This document shows, one piece after another, positions 52,379 through 59,222 of a stretch of DNA of 64,000 nucleotides (its first letter is position 1; every line of letters starts with the position of its first letter). Location of the stretch: contig NZ_CP195158.1 of assembly GCF_051200825.1 (NCBI RefSeq), forward strand, positions 3,831,391 to 3,895,390, in the 5' to 3' direction. The position numbers and the translations under genes are program-made. The notes below the pieces were generated by a model. It saw only the letters and a list, made by a program, of their open reading frames with translations. It had not been told where the DNA came from and searched no databases. Source of the DNA: Formosa sp030427735 (GTDB lineage Bacteria > Bacteroidota > Bacteroidia > Flavobacteriales > Flavobacteriaceae).

Positions 52379-52522
52379 TTATATATTTCTTTGTTTTATA
52401 ATATTGTATTCCTTTCTAAGTAGCTCCAATCGGGTATTCTTCCTATTTTTAAACTTAATTCTTGGAGCTTTTTTAAACCCTCTAGATAAAGAATGATTAA
52501 AGGGATTTTTATTATTGCTCAT
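52379..52522 (-). CDS. Very small basic protein
   Basis: 47 aa, strongly basic (GFKKAPRIKFKNRKNTRLEL). ATG at 52522, stop at 52379-52381, directly abutting the upstream start of the zinc-ribbon gene. Its start overlaps the stop of the next tiny gene by four bases, which supports real translation. Confidence 0.5.
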   Translation of the reverse strand: MSNNKNPFNHSLSRGFKKAPRIKFKNRKNTRLELLRKEYNIIKQRNI

Positions 52523-52662
52523 GATGTATAGTTTTCATTTAAGTATTCATCTATTTCTTTGCGTAACACCGATGACATACCTTTTTTATCTAAATGCCAA
52601 TTGTAAAAATCGTTAAGCAATTCACGTTTAAGGGTTAGGTGTAGTATTTTTTTATTACTCAT
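52519..52662 (-). CDS. Very small protein, ribbon-helix-helix-like
   Basis: 47 aa, ATG at 52662. The sequence KKILHLTLKRELLNDFYNWH followed by SSVLRKEIDEYL has the strand-helix-helix pattern of small RHH DNA-binding proteins, though the match is loose. ATGA overlap with the downstream tiny gene. Confidence 0.45.
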   Translation of the reverse strand: MSNKKILHLTLKRELLNDFYNWHLDKKGMSSVLRKEIDEYLNENYTS

Positions 52663-52668
52663 GCTTAG

Positions 52669-52914
52669 TTATTGTTTTTTAGGTAGCACTTTTATTAGGG
52701 TTAGCAATTCGTCTTCGCCAACGTTTTCAAGTTCGTAGCCGTCCAGATCTACATCGTAACTTACTTCTCCAGTTTTAAAATAGTTAAAGAAAATTGTAAG
52801 TGCGTACTCCAAACGGGAACAGGTATAATCTTCGTAATAAAACTCCTCCTCGGGGAGGGTTTCTACTTTTTCAAAGCCTTGGGCTTTTATAAAATCTACA
52901 GTTAAGGGTTTCAT
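52669..52914 (-). CDS. Small acidic early-region protein
   Basis: 81 aa, very acidic (EEEFYYEDY, DVDLDGYELENVGEDE). Unrecognised. Strong acidity in tiny phage proteins can reflect DNA mimicry, but nothing specific is seen. Confidence 0.55.
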   Translation of the reverse strand: MKPLTVDFIKAQGFEKVETLPEEEFYYEDYTCSRLEYALTIFFNYFKTGEVSYDVDLDGYELENVGEDELLTLIKVLPKKQ

Positions 52915-52933
52915 ATTAAATAAGGTTTATTAG

Positions 52934-53197
52934 TTAAACAGGTTCAAAAGCGACTATCTTTTCGGCAAATGCAATAGCGTCTTCAATGGTTGTAGAATTA
53001 AACCAAACAAAGTGTTCGCCTGTATAGATGCAGAACCCTTTATTAATGCCTGTAGACCCAAACAATAGGCAAGGGATTTCATCTTCTCTAATGCCGTTAT
53101 CCGCGATATATTCCTCGCTTACGAGTTCTTTTCTAAATCTAAACATTGGATCGTCTTCTCTCTTAAATCCGTGGTTTATGAAGTCTTCTGGTATCAT
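52934..53197 (-). CDS. Small early-region protein
   Basis: 87 aa, mildly acidic, mixed alpha/beta (FCIYTGEHFVWFNSTTIEDA). Similar in size and style to the preceding small gene (both begin with a short segment ending in GF), possibly related. Function unknown. Confidence 0.5.
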   Translation of the reverse strand: MIPEDFINHGFKREDDPMFRFRKELVSEEYIADNGIREDEIPCLLFGSTGINKGFCIYTGEHFVWFNSTTIEDAIAFAEKIVAFEPV

Positions 53198-53212
53198 AAT
53201 TTTAAATAGTGT

Positions 53213-53329
53213 TTAAAGGATTTGTAAAATGATTGCTAGCAATACTAGCATGATGATTATAAATGGTAGTGGGTTTGGTTCTGGCGTGCCTCGTAGGTAC
53301 GGATCGTCTAACCAATCGTTATTGTGCAT
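53213..53329 (-). CDS. Tiny single-helix membrane protein
   Basis: 38 aa: polar, Pro-rich N-terminus (DDPYLRGTPEPNPLPF), then one membrane helix (IIIMLVLLAIILQIL). ATG at 53327-53329 overlaps the stop of the preceding gene. Could act as a holin-type or regulatory peptide; unproven. Confidence 0.4.
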   Translation of the reverse strand: MHNNDWLDDPYLRGTPEPNPLPFIIIMLVLLAIILQIL

Positions 53330-53558
53330 GTTTGTCTGTTTTATCGATTACTTCAACATTTTCAAACGTATCGTCAATATCAAACATATCTCCCATATCA
53401 ACTAAACCTTCTATTTCGTGAAACAATTCAGAATTATCTCCTATGTAAACATCTTCTATATCTAAGTCTTTAAGGCGTTCAAATTGTTTTTCGGTAACTT
53501 CTATTTGCTGGTCGAATAACATTCTAATCGAGCCTTTTATTTGTATGGTTCTACTCAT
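53319..53558 (-). CDS. Small acidic early-region protein
   Basis: 79 aa, ATG at 53558. IQIKGSIRMLFDQQIEVTEK then a very acidic second half (DMGDMFDIDDTFENVEV). Unrecognised. Confidence 0.55.
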   Translation of the reverse strand: MSRTIQIKGSIRMLFDQQIEVTEKQFERLKDLDIEDVYIGDNSELFHEIEGLVDMGDMFDIDDTFENVEVIDKTDKHAQ

Positions 53559-53604
53559 TTTTATTAGTGTTAAAGATTATAATTTAAATTATTAGCTATT
53601 AGAC

Positions 53605-53733
53605 TTATTTGGTTTCGCAAATGCCACCACAGGTCTTACAGATGTGTATTACTTTAGGATGATTTAAGTGAAACTCTAGTTTTTTGTAAGTGCCTGCGTT
53701 ACAACAGGCACTCTTTTGGGTGCTTTTGGTCAT
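53605..53733 (-). CDS. Tiny Cys-rich (zinc-ribbon-like) protein
   Basis: 42 aa. Cys pairs in SACCNAG and ICKTCGGIC suggest zinc binding. ATG at 53733, one base after the upstream stop region. Unrecognised. Confidence 0.45.
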   Translation of the reverse strand: MTKSTQKSACCNAGTYKKLEFHLNHPKVIHICKTCGGICETK

Positions 53734-53734
53734 G

Positions 53735-54199
53735 TTAATGAATACTGGCGTGGTTGTCTTCCCAATAGCGTTTGTTTAAGTAGCGGTATGGGTTGGTTTT
53801 GTCTACGCCTTTACGGGTTAAATAATTATCGTAGGTTTTTATATAGGCAATGGCGTCTATCTTATCTTTTTTAGACATTTTGCTCCAGAACTTCTGGGTG
53901 TCTATTTTTTTAAGCTTATGGCCATAGGCGTTCCAGAAGGTGTCGAAACTTAAATCGGGTTCGCCAATAGTAACCTTCATAAGGCTTTTAAGTTCTTTAT
54001 TGTTTAACCAAATGGTTTTCATTAAGGTTTCGCTGGCTGGGAAATTAGCGTTGTTAAACAGCCATTTCATTTGGTTGCCTGTTAAGTCGCCTTCTATAAT
54101 TTTAAACGATCGTAAACGACCGTTTAAATCGTATTTAAACTCCCATAAAAAGCCTTTAACAAGACCTTGCACGGTGTAGGTGGTATAAATCTCTGTCAT
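53735..54199 (-). CDS. Early-region protein with C-terminal motif common in phage replication clusters
   Basis: 154 aa. The C-terminal half (FDTFWNAYGHKLKKIDTQKF, then YLNKRYWEDNH) has the F-x-x-F-W-x-x-Y ... R-Y-L-x-x-R-x-W pattern seen in many phage replication-associated proteins. It overlaps the next gene by four bases. No catalytic motif visible. Confidence 0.55.
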   Translation of the reverse strand: MTEIYTTYTVQGLVKGFLWEFKYDLNGRLRSFKIIEGDLTGNQMKWLFNNANFPASETLMKTIWLNNKELKSLMKVTIGEPDLSFDTFWNAYGHKLKKIDTQKFWSKMSKKDKIDAIAYIKTYDNYLTRKGVDKTNPYRYLNKRYWEDNHASIH

Positions 54200-54531
54200 T
54201 GTAATTTCTGGTCTAATACGTTAATTAAAGTCTGTACGAGGTTTTTAGAATAATCGTTACTGCAGGTGTAAATAAGGTCGGTTGCAATGGCTTTTAAAGC
54301 CCAAGCTTCGTAATATTTTAAAGTGACGCTTATTTTCTTTTTCTGATCGAAAAGGCTTGCTTTTTTTTGTTGCGCTTTTACCTTTTTCTCGAACTTATCG
54401 GCCAACTCGAAACCAATGCTTTTATATACTTTTATTTGAATCTCGTTTGGGTAGCTCGGGTTGTACACTTGTTTTAAAATGTTGTGGGCAGCTACCAGAG
54501 CGTCGTTACTTAACTTTAGGTCTATTTTCAT
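54196..54531 (-). CDS. Early-region helical protein
   Basis: 111 aa, Lys-rich in the middle (KKVKAQQKKASLFDQKKK). Unrecognised. Stop and start overlap both neighbours. Confidence 0.55.
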   Translation of the reverse strand: MKIDLKLSNDALVAAHNILKQVYNPSYPNEIQIKVYKSIGFELADKFEKKVKAQQKKASLFDQKKKISVTLKYYEAWALKAIATDLIYTCSNDYSKNLVQTLINVLDQKLQ

Positions 54532-54718
54532 GCTTGTGCTGTTGTTTTACAAAACGAATCATTTGCGCTGGCGATGGCTGTTTTATATGGCCTATATTGC
54601 TAGGCGAAACAATGATGTCGTAATAGAATTGGGTTAATAGATTAAGGTCTCGGGCTGTTTTCTTGTTTAGTTTTTTTAAAACAGTTTCGGGCAGGGGTTT
54701 ATTAATATTTATATGCAT
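54506..54718 (-). CDS. Small early-region protein
   Basis: 70 aa from the ATG at 54718 (MHININKPLPETVLKKLNKK). The frame is open to 54880, but that part is an Arg/His/Thr-rich shadow of the neighbouring gene. Overlaps upstream gene by 10 bases and downstream by 26. Confidence 0.5.
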   Translation of the reverse strand: MHININKPLPETVLKKLNKKTARDLNLLTQFYYDIIVSPSNIGHIKQPSPAQMIRFVKQQHKHENRPKVK

Positions 54719-54999
54719 TCGGTACGTATGTTTAAAATTTGACCGCATTGGTCGCAAAGGGTGTGTATGGTTTCGCAGGTTACGGTGCAGCATATTACTA
54801 CATCGCTTTTTTCGGCGTCGTGTAGACAGGGTGCTGGTGGTAAGCAAGGCATGTGTTCTGGAGCTAGATTGTCGTCCCAATCGTTATTGTAGCTAAACGG
54901 ATCCAAATCATCCAAGCTGTAACTATATTTTAAAATAAAAAGTCCTAAAAGGGCTAAGCTTATAAGAATAGCCCCTATGGTAATTGCAATGTTTAACAT
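54709..54999 (-). CDS. Single-pass membrane protein with Cys-rich tail
   Basis: 96 aa. N-terminal membrane helix (AITIGAILISLALLGLFILK), then an acidic linker and a Cys-rich segment (CCTVTCETIH, CDQCGQ) likely to bind zinc. Overlaps the lipoprotein gene by one base. Confidence 0.5.
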   Translation of the reverse strand: MLNIAITIGAILISLALLGLFILKYSYSLDDLDPFSYNNDWDDNLAPEHMPCLPPAPCLHDAEKSDVVICCTVTCETIHTLCDQCGQILNIRTECI

Positions 55000-55250
55000 T
55001 ATTGTACTTGGGTTTGGTTAAAATAAACAGGCTTCTTTTCTTCGAACTTTACTGGCGATATTACTATAAAGGCTCGCGATTTGCCGTTTAAAGGGTACAT
55101 GTAGTACTTGTAGAGTCCTGGACTGTTTTTTACAGGTTCTCGTTTTTCTACCATAACACCTGTTACGGTGTTTTCTGTTTTACGAGTTGCTTTGGTGGTG
55201 CTGCAGTTAAAAGCTGTTAATACTGCCAGTAGTACAATTAATTTTTTCAT
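54999..55250 (-). CDS. Small lipoprotein
   Basis: 83 aa. Lipobox at LTAFNC (Cys16), then a short basic domain ending KKPVYFNQTQVQ. Lies in the early block, so it would be made in early infection or in the lysogen. Function unknown. Confidence 0.6.
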   Translation of the reverse strand: MKKLIVLLAVLTAFNCSTTKATRKTENTVTGVMVEKREPVKNSPGLYKYYMYPLNGKSRAFIVISPVKFEEKKPVYFNQTQVQ

Positions 55251-55300
55251 AATTTTGATGTGAATTTTAAGAATTAAACTTGTTTTAAGGTTTATCCGCG

Positions 55301-55741
55301 TTATTGGCGTAACGCGGTTTTTTTTGCATAGCCTTTAACCATGTTTTCTAAGGCTATAATGGTTTTAGAGATTTCTTGAGCGCTTTGCTCTGGTAATGGT
55401 TTTTTTACAGGGGCTTTGTTTTGTAACCATGCACCCAGCTGCGCCATATTGGCAAAGTAGCGGCCTGCACGCTGGTCGTAAAACTGCCAGCCCAATTGCA
55501 TACACAGACTTAATATATTGCGGTGCGAAGCTTTTGCCCCGTTAAAGGTTGTCCACGGGTTAGGCACGGGCGAACCGCCCAATTGCTTTATTATGGCGTT
55601 TGCTTGTGCAAAGCTTAAATGGTTGGTGCTGCTTTTTTGGCTATCGCCCGTCATGTTTACCACTAACTGGGCTTTAAAGTCTTTGTCGCCACGGGTTAAA
55701 ATGGCGATGATTTGTTTCTGTTTGGCATCGGCTGTTATCAT
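55301..55741 (-). CDS. gemA: GemA/Gp16-like early regulator (DUF1018)
   Basis: 146 aa. Pattern KQKQIIAILTRG, LSFAQANAIIKQLGG and the conserved RNILSLCMQLGWQF are those of the GemA (Mu gp16) family, which modulates host gene expression in Mu. ATG overlaps the stop of the small gene upstream by four bases. Confidence 0.75.
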   Translation of the reverse strand: MITADAKQKQIIAILTRGDKDFKAQLVVNMTGDSQKSSTNHLSFAQANAIIKQLGGSPVPNPWTTFNGAKASHRNILSLCMQLGWQFYDQRAGRYFANMAQLGAWLQNKAPVKKPLPEQSAQEISKTIIALENMVKGYAKKTALRQ

Positions 55742-55893
55742 GCTATTAAACTTTTAAGGTGTTTTTGGAAGGCTTTGTGTTCGGCACTGGTTAACTCTAC
55801 GCGAGCTATCCAGTTGCCGTTACTATCGCGTTCTACAATCTTGTTATTTACAAATAACTGATCGTCGTTTAAGGGGCTTATTATTACTGACAT
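55738..55893 (-). CDS. Tiny early-region protein
   Basis: 51 aa (SVIISPLNDDQLFVNNKIVE). ATG at 55893. The TGA overlaps the gemA ATG (ATGA), a sign of translational coupling. Unrecognised. Confidence 0.5.
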   Translation of the reverse strand: MSVIISPLNDDQLFVNNKIVERDSNGNWIARVELTSAEHKAFQKHLKSLIA

Positions 55894-55894
55894 G

Positions 55895-56146
55895 CTAATC
55901 TTTTTTATTCATAAACTGGAAACACAATTGGTTTGCCAAGTGGTTAAACTCTAAATGGTTCTTATTGTCGTCTGTCAAATAGTTGTAAATTTCAGTAGGT
56001 GCAACCGTTGCTAAAGCATGAAAAAACTCTGTCAACTCTTCATCATCCAACTTAAAGTGGTTTGAGTGATCTTCATCTGAAATTGCATCTAATAAAGCTT
56101 TAGATATATTCTGCGCATACTGGATTATTGTTTTGCTGTTTTCCAT
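55895..56146 (-). CDS. Small acidic early-region protein
   Basis: 83 aa, helical and acidic (DAISDEDHSNHFKLDDEELT). Unrecognised. One base from the next gene start. Confidence 0.55.
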   Translation of the reverse strand: MENSKTIIQYAQNISKALLDAISDEDHSNHFKLDDEELTEFFHALATVAPTEIYNYLTDDNKNHLEFNHLANQLCFQFMNKKD

Positions 56147-56148
56147 AA

Positions 56149-56811
56149 TTACACAGAGAATCTAAAGGTTAATTTTTTAGGCACGCTGTCGGTTTCTATA
56201 AACTTCCAACCGCTTACATACATGCTGTTTTGCGTACGGATTTGAGCATTGAAAATGATGTCTAAACCATCGTCGAACAACTCCGAGTTAAAATCGTCCC
56301 TAAGTTTACTTAGCTCGATTATTTTACTTGGGTTAGGCTGCTGGGTCTTTGGGTTAAGCTTAATAAGTAGGTTTATCATTTTGGCTTGCTTTTGGCTTCG
56401 CGGATCGTCTGTCTCTAAAGATTTGGCGTATTGTTTAATTTTTTCAAGGCCTGCGCTCTCGGTGCCGTCAAACTTAATGGTAACGTTGTGGCCTATGGTA
56501 ATGCTGGCAGAACCGTCTGGCAAAGTACAGGTGTGGCTATCCTGCGGATCGTTGCCGTAGATATCTTCTTTTAGTTCTTTTACAGGATTAAAATCTGCAA
56601 ACAGATCGCTTATTAAAGCTTCGGTAATACCGTTGTGTTTTACAAGGCTGTCTATGTTTCTGGTAACAAACTCTTGGGTTAATTGCTTGTAGGCTTTACG
56701 ATCGTTTTTTACACGTTCCTTTTCGGCTTTTTGCTCATCGGCAAGTTGTTTCATTAATGCGGCTTTGTCGGCTGCAGATAGTTTGGTAAGGTCTAAGGTT
56801 TCTGTACTCAT
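56149..56811 (-). CDS. DUF3164-type early protein
   Basis: 220 aa from the ATG at 56811 (MSTETLDLTKLSAADKAALM); the frame opens at 56880 inside the previous gene. Charged N-terminal helix, then the TCTLPDGSASITIGHNVTIK block of DUF3164 proteins, which are common in the early region of Mu-like phages. Function unknown. Confidence 0.65.
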   Translation of the reverse strand: MSTETLDLTKLSAADKAALMKQLADEQKAEKERVKNDRKAYKQLTQEFVTRNIDSLVKHNGITEALISDLFADFNPVKELKEDIYGNDPQDSHTCTLPDGSASITIGHNVTIKFDGTESAGLEKIKQYAKSLETDDPRSQKQAKMINLLIKLNPKTQQPNPSKIIELSKLRDDFNSELFDDGLDIIFNAQIRTQNSMYVSGWKFIETDSVPKKLTFRFSV

Positions 56812-56872
56812 TTTAAAATTTGAATTTGATGTTATTGTTATGGGGTTTACTACTTGAATGTTGTTTATGTTT

Positions 56873-57166
56873 TTACACATGGTTTTCTGGGTTAAATTTT
56901 TTCCAAATGGCGCCGTCTAAAACTTCGAGTTCGCGGTCGCTGTTATAGCGTAGTTCTGGCCGTTCCCAGTTTTTACTGGATATCGTTTCGCTTAACTGGA
57001 TAATGCTGGAGCTTGCTTCCCTTACTATGGCCTGTTGCAATACATTGTTACTGTTGGCAACTATTTCGCGGTGCAACCAATAGCGGCAGGCAATAGACAA
57101 ATGTTCTATTATGGCATCGAGAGCAAGAATGTTAAGTAGGTGGTCTGTGTACTGTGTTCTGGTCAT
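56873..57166 (-). CDS. Early-region helical protein
   Basis: 97 aa, helical, unrecognised (IIEHLSIACRYWLHREIVAN). Its start overlaps the stop of the tiny gene to the right. Confidence 0.5.
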   Translation of the reverse strand: MTRTQYTDHLLNILALDAIIEHLSIACRYWLHREIVANSNNVLQQAIVREASSSIIQLSETISSKNWERPELRYNSDRELEVLDGAIWKKFNPENHV

Positions 57167-57339
57167 GCTTTAATGGTTTTTAGACTTGGGTTTAGCTCTA
57201 GATCGGCCAGCTTATTTATAAAATGCTTTAGGCGTTGTTCTAGTTTACTACGTTGTAGGTTTGGTATTAATGGGTTTTCTAATTCGGTTTTTAAGGCGTT
57301 TACTTTATTGTTAAGTTCGGTTAGGGTATATGTTTGCAT
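57163..57339 (-). CDS. Small coiled-coil protein
   Basis: 58 aa, ATG at 57339, two helices with heptad-like Leu spacing (TLTELNNKVNALKTELENPL). ATGA overlap at its stop with the next ATG. Confidence 0.5.
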   Translation of the reverse strand: MQTYTLTELNNKVNALKTELENPLIPNLQRSKLEQRLKHFINKLADLELNPSLKTIKA

Positions 57340-57686
57340 TCTTTTTTTAATGGCTTTAAATCGGTTATTATCATATTAATTAATACAGATGGGTAAAAGT
57401 CCTCTATAGCTTTGGAGTAGGTGTGCAATAAGTCTAAATAGGTCGCCGTGTCTGTAATATTGGCCTCTAGGTATGGTTTGCAATCTGTACAGAAAGCCTG
57501 TTCTACAATACCTAACCATTGTTGGCAATACCAGCTATATAAAGCACGGTTTGTGGCTAAGGCTTGTAATGGTACGCCAAGCTCGGTGTAAATGTTGCAC
57601 CACTTAAAAAAACAGGTGTAACGGTAATCGTCGTAAGACTTGTAGTCTATTTTTAATGTTTTGGTAATTAAAGAATTTGTTTCCAT
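57321..57686 (-). CDS. Early-region protein of unknown function
   Basis: 121 aa, Cys/Tyr/Trp-rich helical protein (LYSWYCQQWLGIVEQAFCTD). One base from the RecA-like gene. Unrecognised. Confidence 0.5.
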   Translation of the reverse strand: METNSLITKTLKIDYKSYDDYRYTCFFKWCNIYTELGVPLQALATNRALYSWYCQQWLGIVEQAFCTDCKPYLEANITDTATYLDLLHTYSKAIEDFYPSVLINMIITDLKPLKKECKHIP

Positions 57687-57687
57687 G

Positions 57688-58329
57688 CTATAATTTTAAT
57701 TCGTCCCAGTAGTTTTGAGCGCCCTGTTCCCAAATAACATAAGGCGTTGTTATTGTACCTCTAGAGGCGCGACTTCGCGAAAAGGCTTTAAAACCTTCTA
57801 CATCTATTTTAACATCGGCATCGTACTCTATGCGTTCGGCTAAAGTGCCTACAGCGTTTTTGCCTTTTACATGGCTGTTAATAATGAATACGATATTGGG
57901 GTTTTCTGCTTGCATGTCTTTATAATCTTGAAGGGTCATAAAGGCGTACTGTATAGAGTCTATAACACAAAACCGAATGCCTCTGCTACTTTGTAGGCGT
58001 ATGCGCATTTCGTTAATAGGTTCGCGGTGCAGCAACTTAATTTTGTTACGGGTAGCCTTGGGAAGGTTCATGTCTATAAATGCGTCCTGCATAGATTTTC
58101 GTGCGCCTTCCTCCAGCGAATTGTAAATTACTTTGCCGTATTTGGTAAGCTCTGTAATTAACTGTAACATGAAGGTGGTTTTACCGTGGCCAGATTTGCC
58201 TTTTAAAAACCATGTTCCGTTGGCTTCTGGTCTTCCTATTAATTCTCTAAATCGTCCTGTTAGAGGTATTTCAATGAACTTTTTCTTTATTAACTCATCT
58301 ACTGAAACTGCTTTTCTTAGTTTCGTCAA
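57688..58329 (-). CDS. RecA-like P-loop ATPase
   Basis: 213 aa. Walker A GKSGHGKT (44-51), a Glu after strand 2 (YNSLEEG, about 76-78) and Walker B RFCVIDSIQ are RecA/DnaB-like. C-terminal residues SRSRASRGTI may act as DNA-binding loops. It is next to the MuB-like gene and may help replicative transposition, either as a second ATPase or as a substitute for part of MuB. Confidence 0.75.
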   Translation of the reverse strand: MTKLRKAVSVDELIKKKFIEIPLTGRFRELIGRPEANGTWFLKGKSGHGKTTFMLQLITELTKYGKVIYNSLEEGARKSMQDAFIDMNLPKATRNKIKLLHREPINEMRIRLQSSRGIRFCVIDSIQYAFMTLQDYKDMQAENPNIVFIINSHVKGKNAVGTLAERIEYDADVKIDVEGFKAFSRSRASRGTITTPYVIWEQGAQNYWDELKL

Positions 58330-58342
58330 GGGGCAGTAGGTT

Positions 58343-59200
58343 TTACGCGGTTTGCTTTAGGTGTTTTTGTTTTAGTTTGTATTTATCTATATCGCGACGT
58401 ACACGACGTAAATCGTCCTCGCAGTTTTCGTATATGTAAAGAATTTCGGCTTCGTCCTGTACACCGTTGGCCTTGCAGATTAAGGCAACATCGTTGTAAG
58501 TTATGTGGTCTAGTTCTATAAACTTTTTACCTATGCGGCTGTAAAACTCTGCATAGCCTATTTTGTCGCGTTGTACGCCTTTTAAAATGCGTTTTTCTAA
58601 AGCTTTAACGCCACTAACCAAAAAGCCACACTTACCGTTAAGATCGTTGTATAAATCCATGAATATGTCTAGTTGTGGGTCTTTCAGTTTGTCAAATTGA
58701 TCTTGAATTAATATTGGTTCGTCTATAGATCTTAAATGATTGATGAAGCGCTCTAAAAGTTCCTCGGTTTTACCGTAGCTGTCTAAACCACTAGCTATTA
58801 ATAGGTTTTTTAAATAGCTTTTCTTTGTCCATGTGTTTTTACATTGTACATAGATAGCCTGACCTATATTGGCTTTCCAGAAATGTTTGTAGGTTTCGCT
58901 TTTACTCTTTCCTGGAGTGTCGGACACGCCAATACTAATACCTAGTTCCTGACAACTGTTTAAAAGGCTGTTAAGGATTTTAAAGTTTGTAGTTTCTACC
59001 GTTACCCAATTGGAGTCTATAAATAACTTGGCTTCAATAATGCGCCACATTTCGTTGCTTATTAATTTCCAGTTGTTGTTAATAACTTGGCTAACCAAGG
59101 CGGTACTTACGCCCAGAAGTTTAGCCATGTGGCTCTGACTGGTTAATTGAGACAGTCTAGAGAGTTCGTTGGCAATAATTGTTTTTTGATCTGTATTCAT
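58343..59200 (-). CDS. MuB-like transposition ATPase with N-terminal HTH
   Basis: 285 aa from the ATG at 59200 (MNTDQKTIIANELSRL); the open frame reaches 59254. Residues about 25-42 form the MuB-type HTH (HMAKLLGVSTALVSQVINNN). The P-loop at about 93-101 is degenerate, SDTPGKSKS, where two Gly are replaced by Ser, but the Lys is kept. A Walker B-like ILIQDQFDKL follows. MuB delivers target DNA and activates MuA. It lies 22 bases after the transposase gene, as in Mu. Confidence 0.75.
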   Translation of the reverse strand: MNTDQKTIIANELSRLSQLTSQSHMAKLLGVSTALVSQVINNNWKLISNEMWRIIEAKLFIDSNWVTVETTNFKILNSLLNSCQELGISIGVSDTPGKSKSETYKHFWKANIGQAIYVQCKNTWTKKSYLKNLLIASGLDSYGKTEELLERFINHLRSIDEPILIQDQFDKLKDPQLDIFMDLYNDLNGKCGFLVSGVKALEKRILKGVQRDKIGYAEFYSRIGKKFIELDHITYNDVALICKANGVQDEAEILYIYENCEDDLRRVRRDIDKYKLKQKHLKQTA

Positions 59201-59222
59201 TGGCTTATGAATTTTAATGGTT

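Noticed and set aside
54718..54880. N-terminal extension of the small gene ending at 54506
   Set aside because: The 54 extra residues are Arg/His/Thr-rich and mirror the neighbouring frame; the internal ATG at 54718 is preferred.
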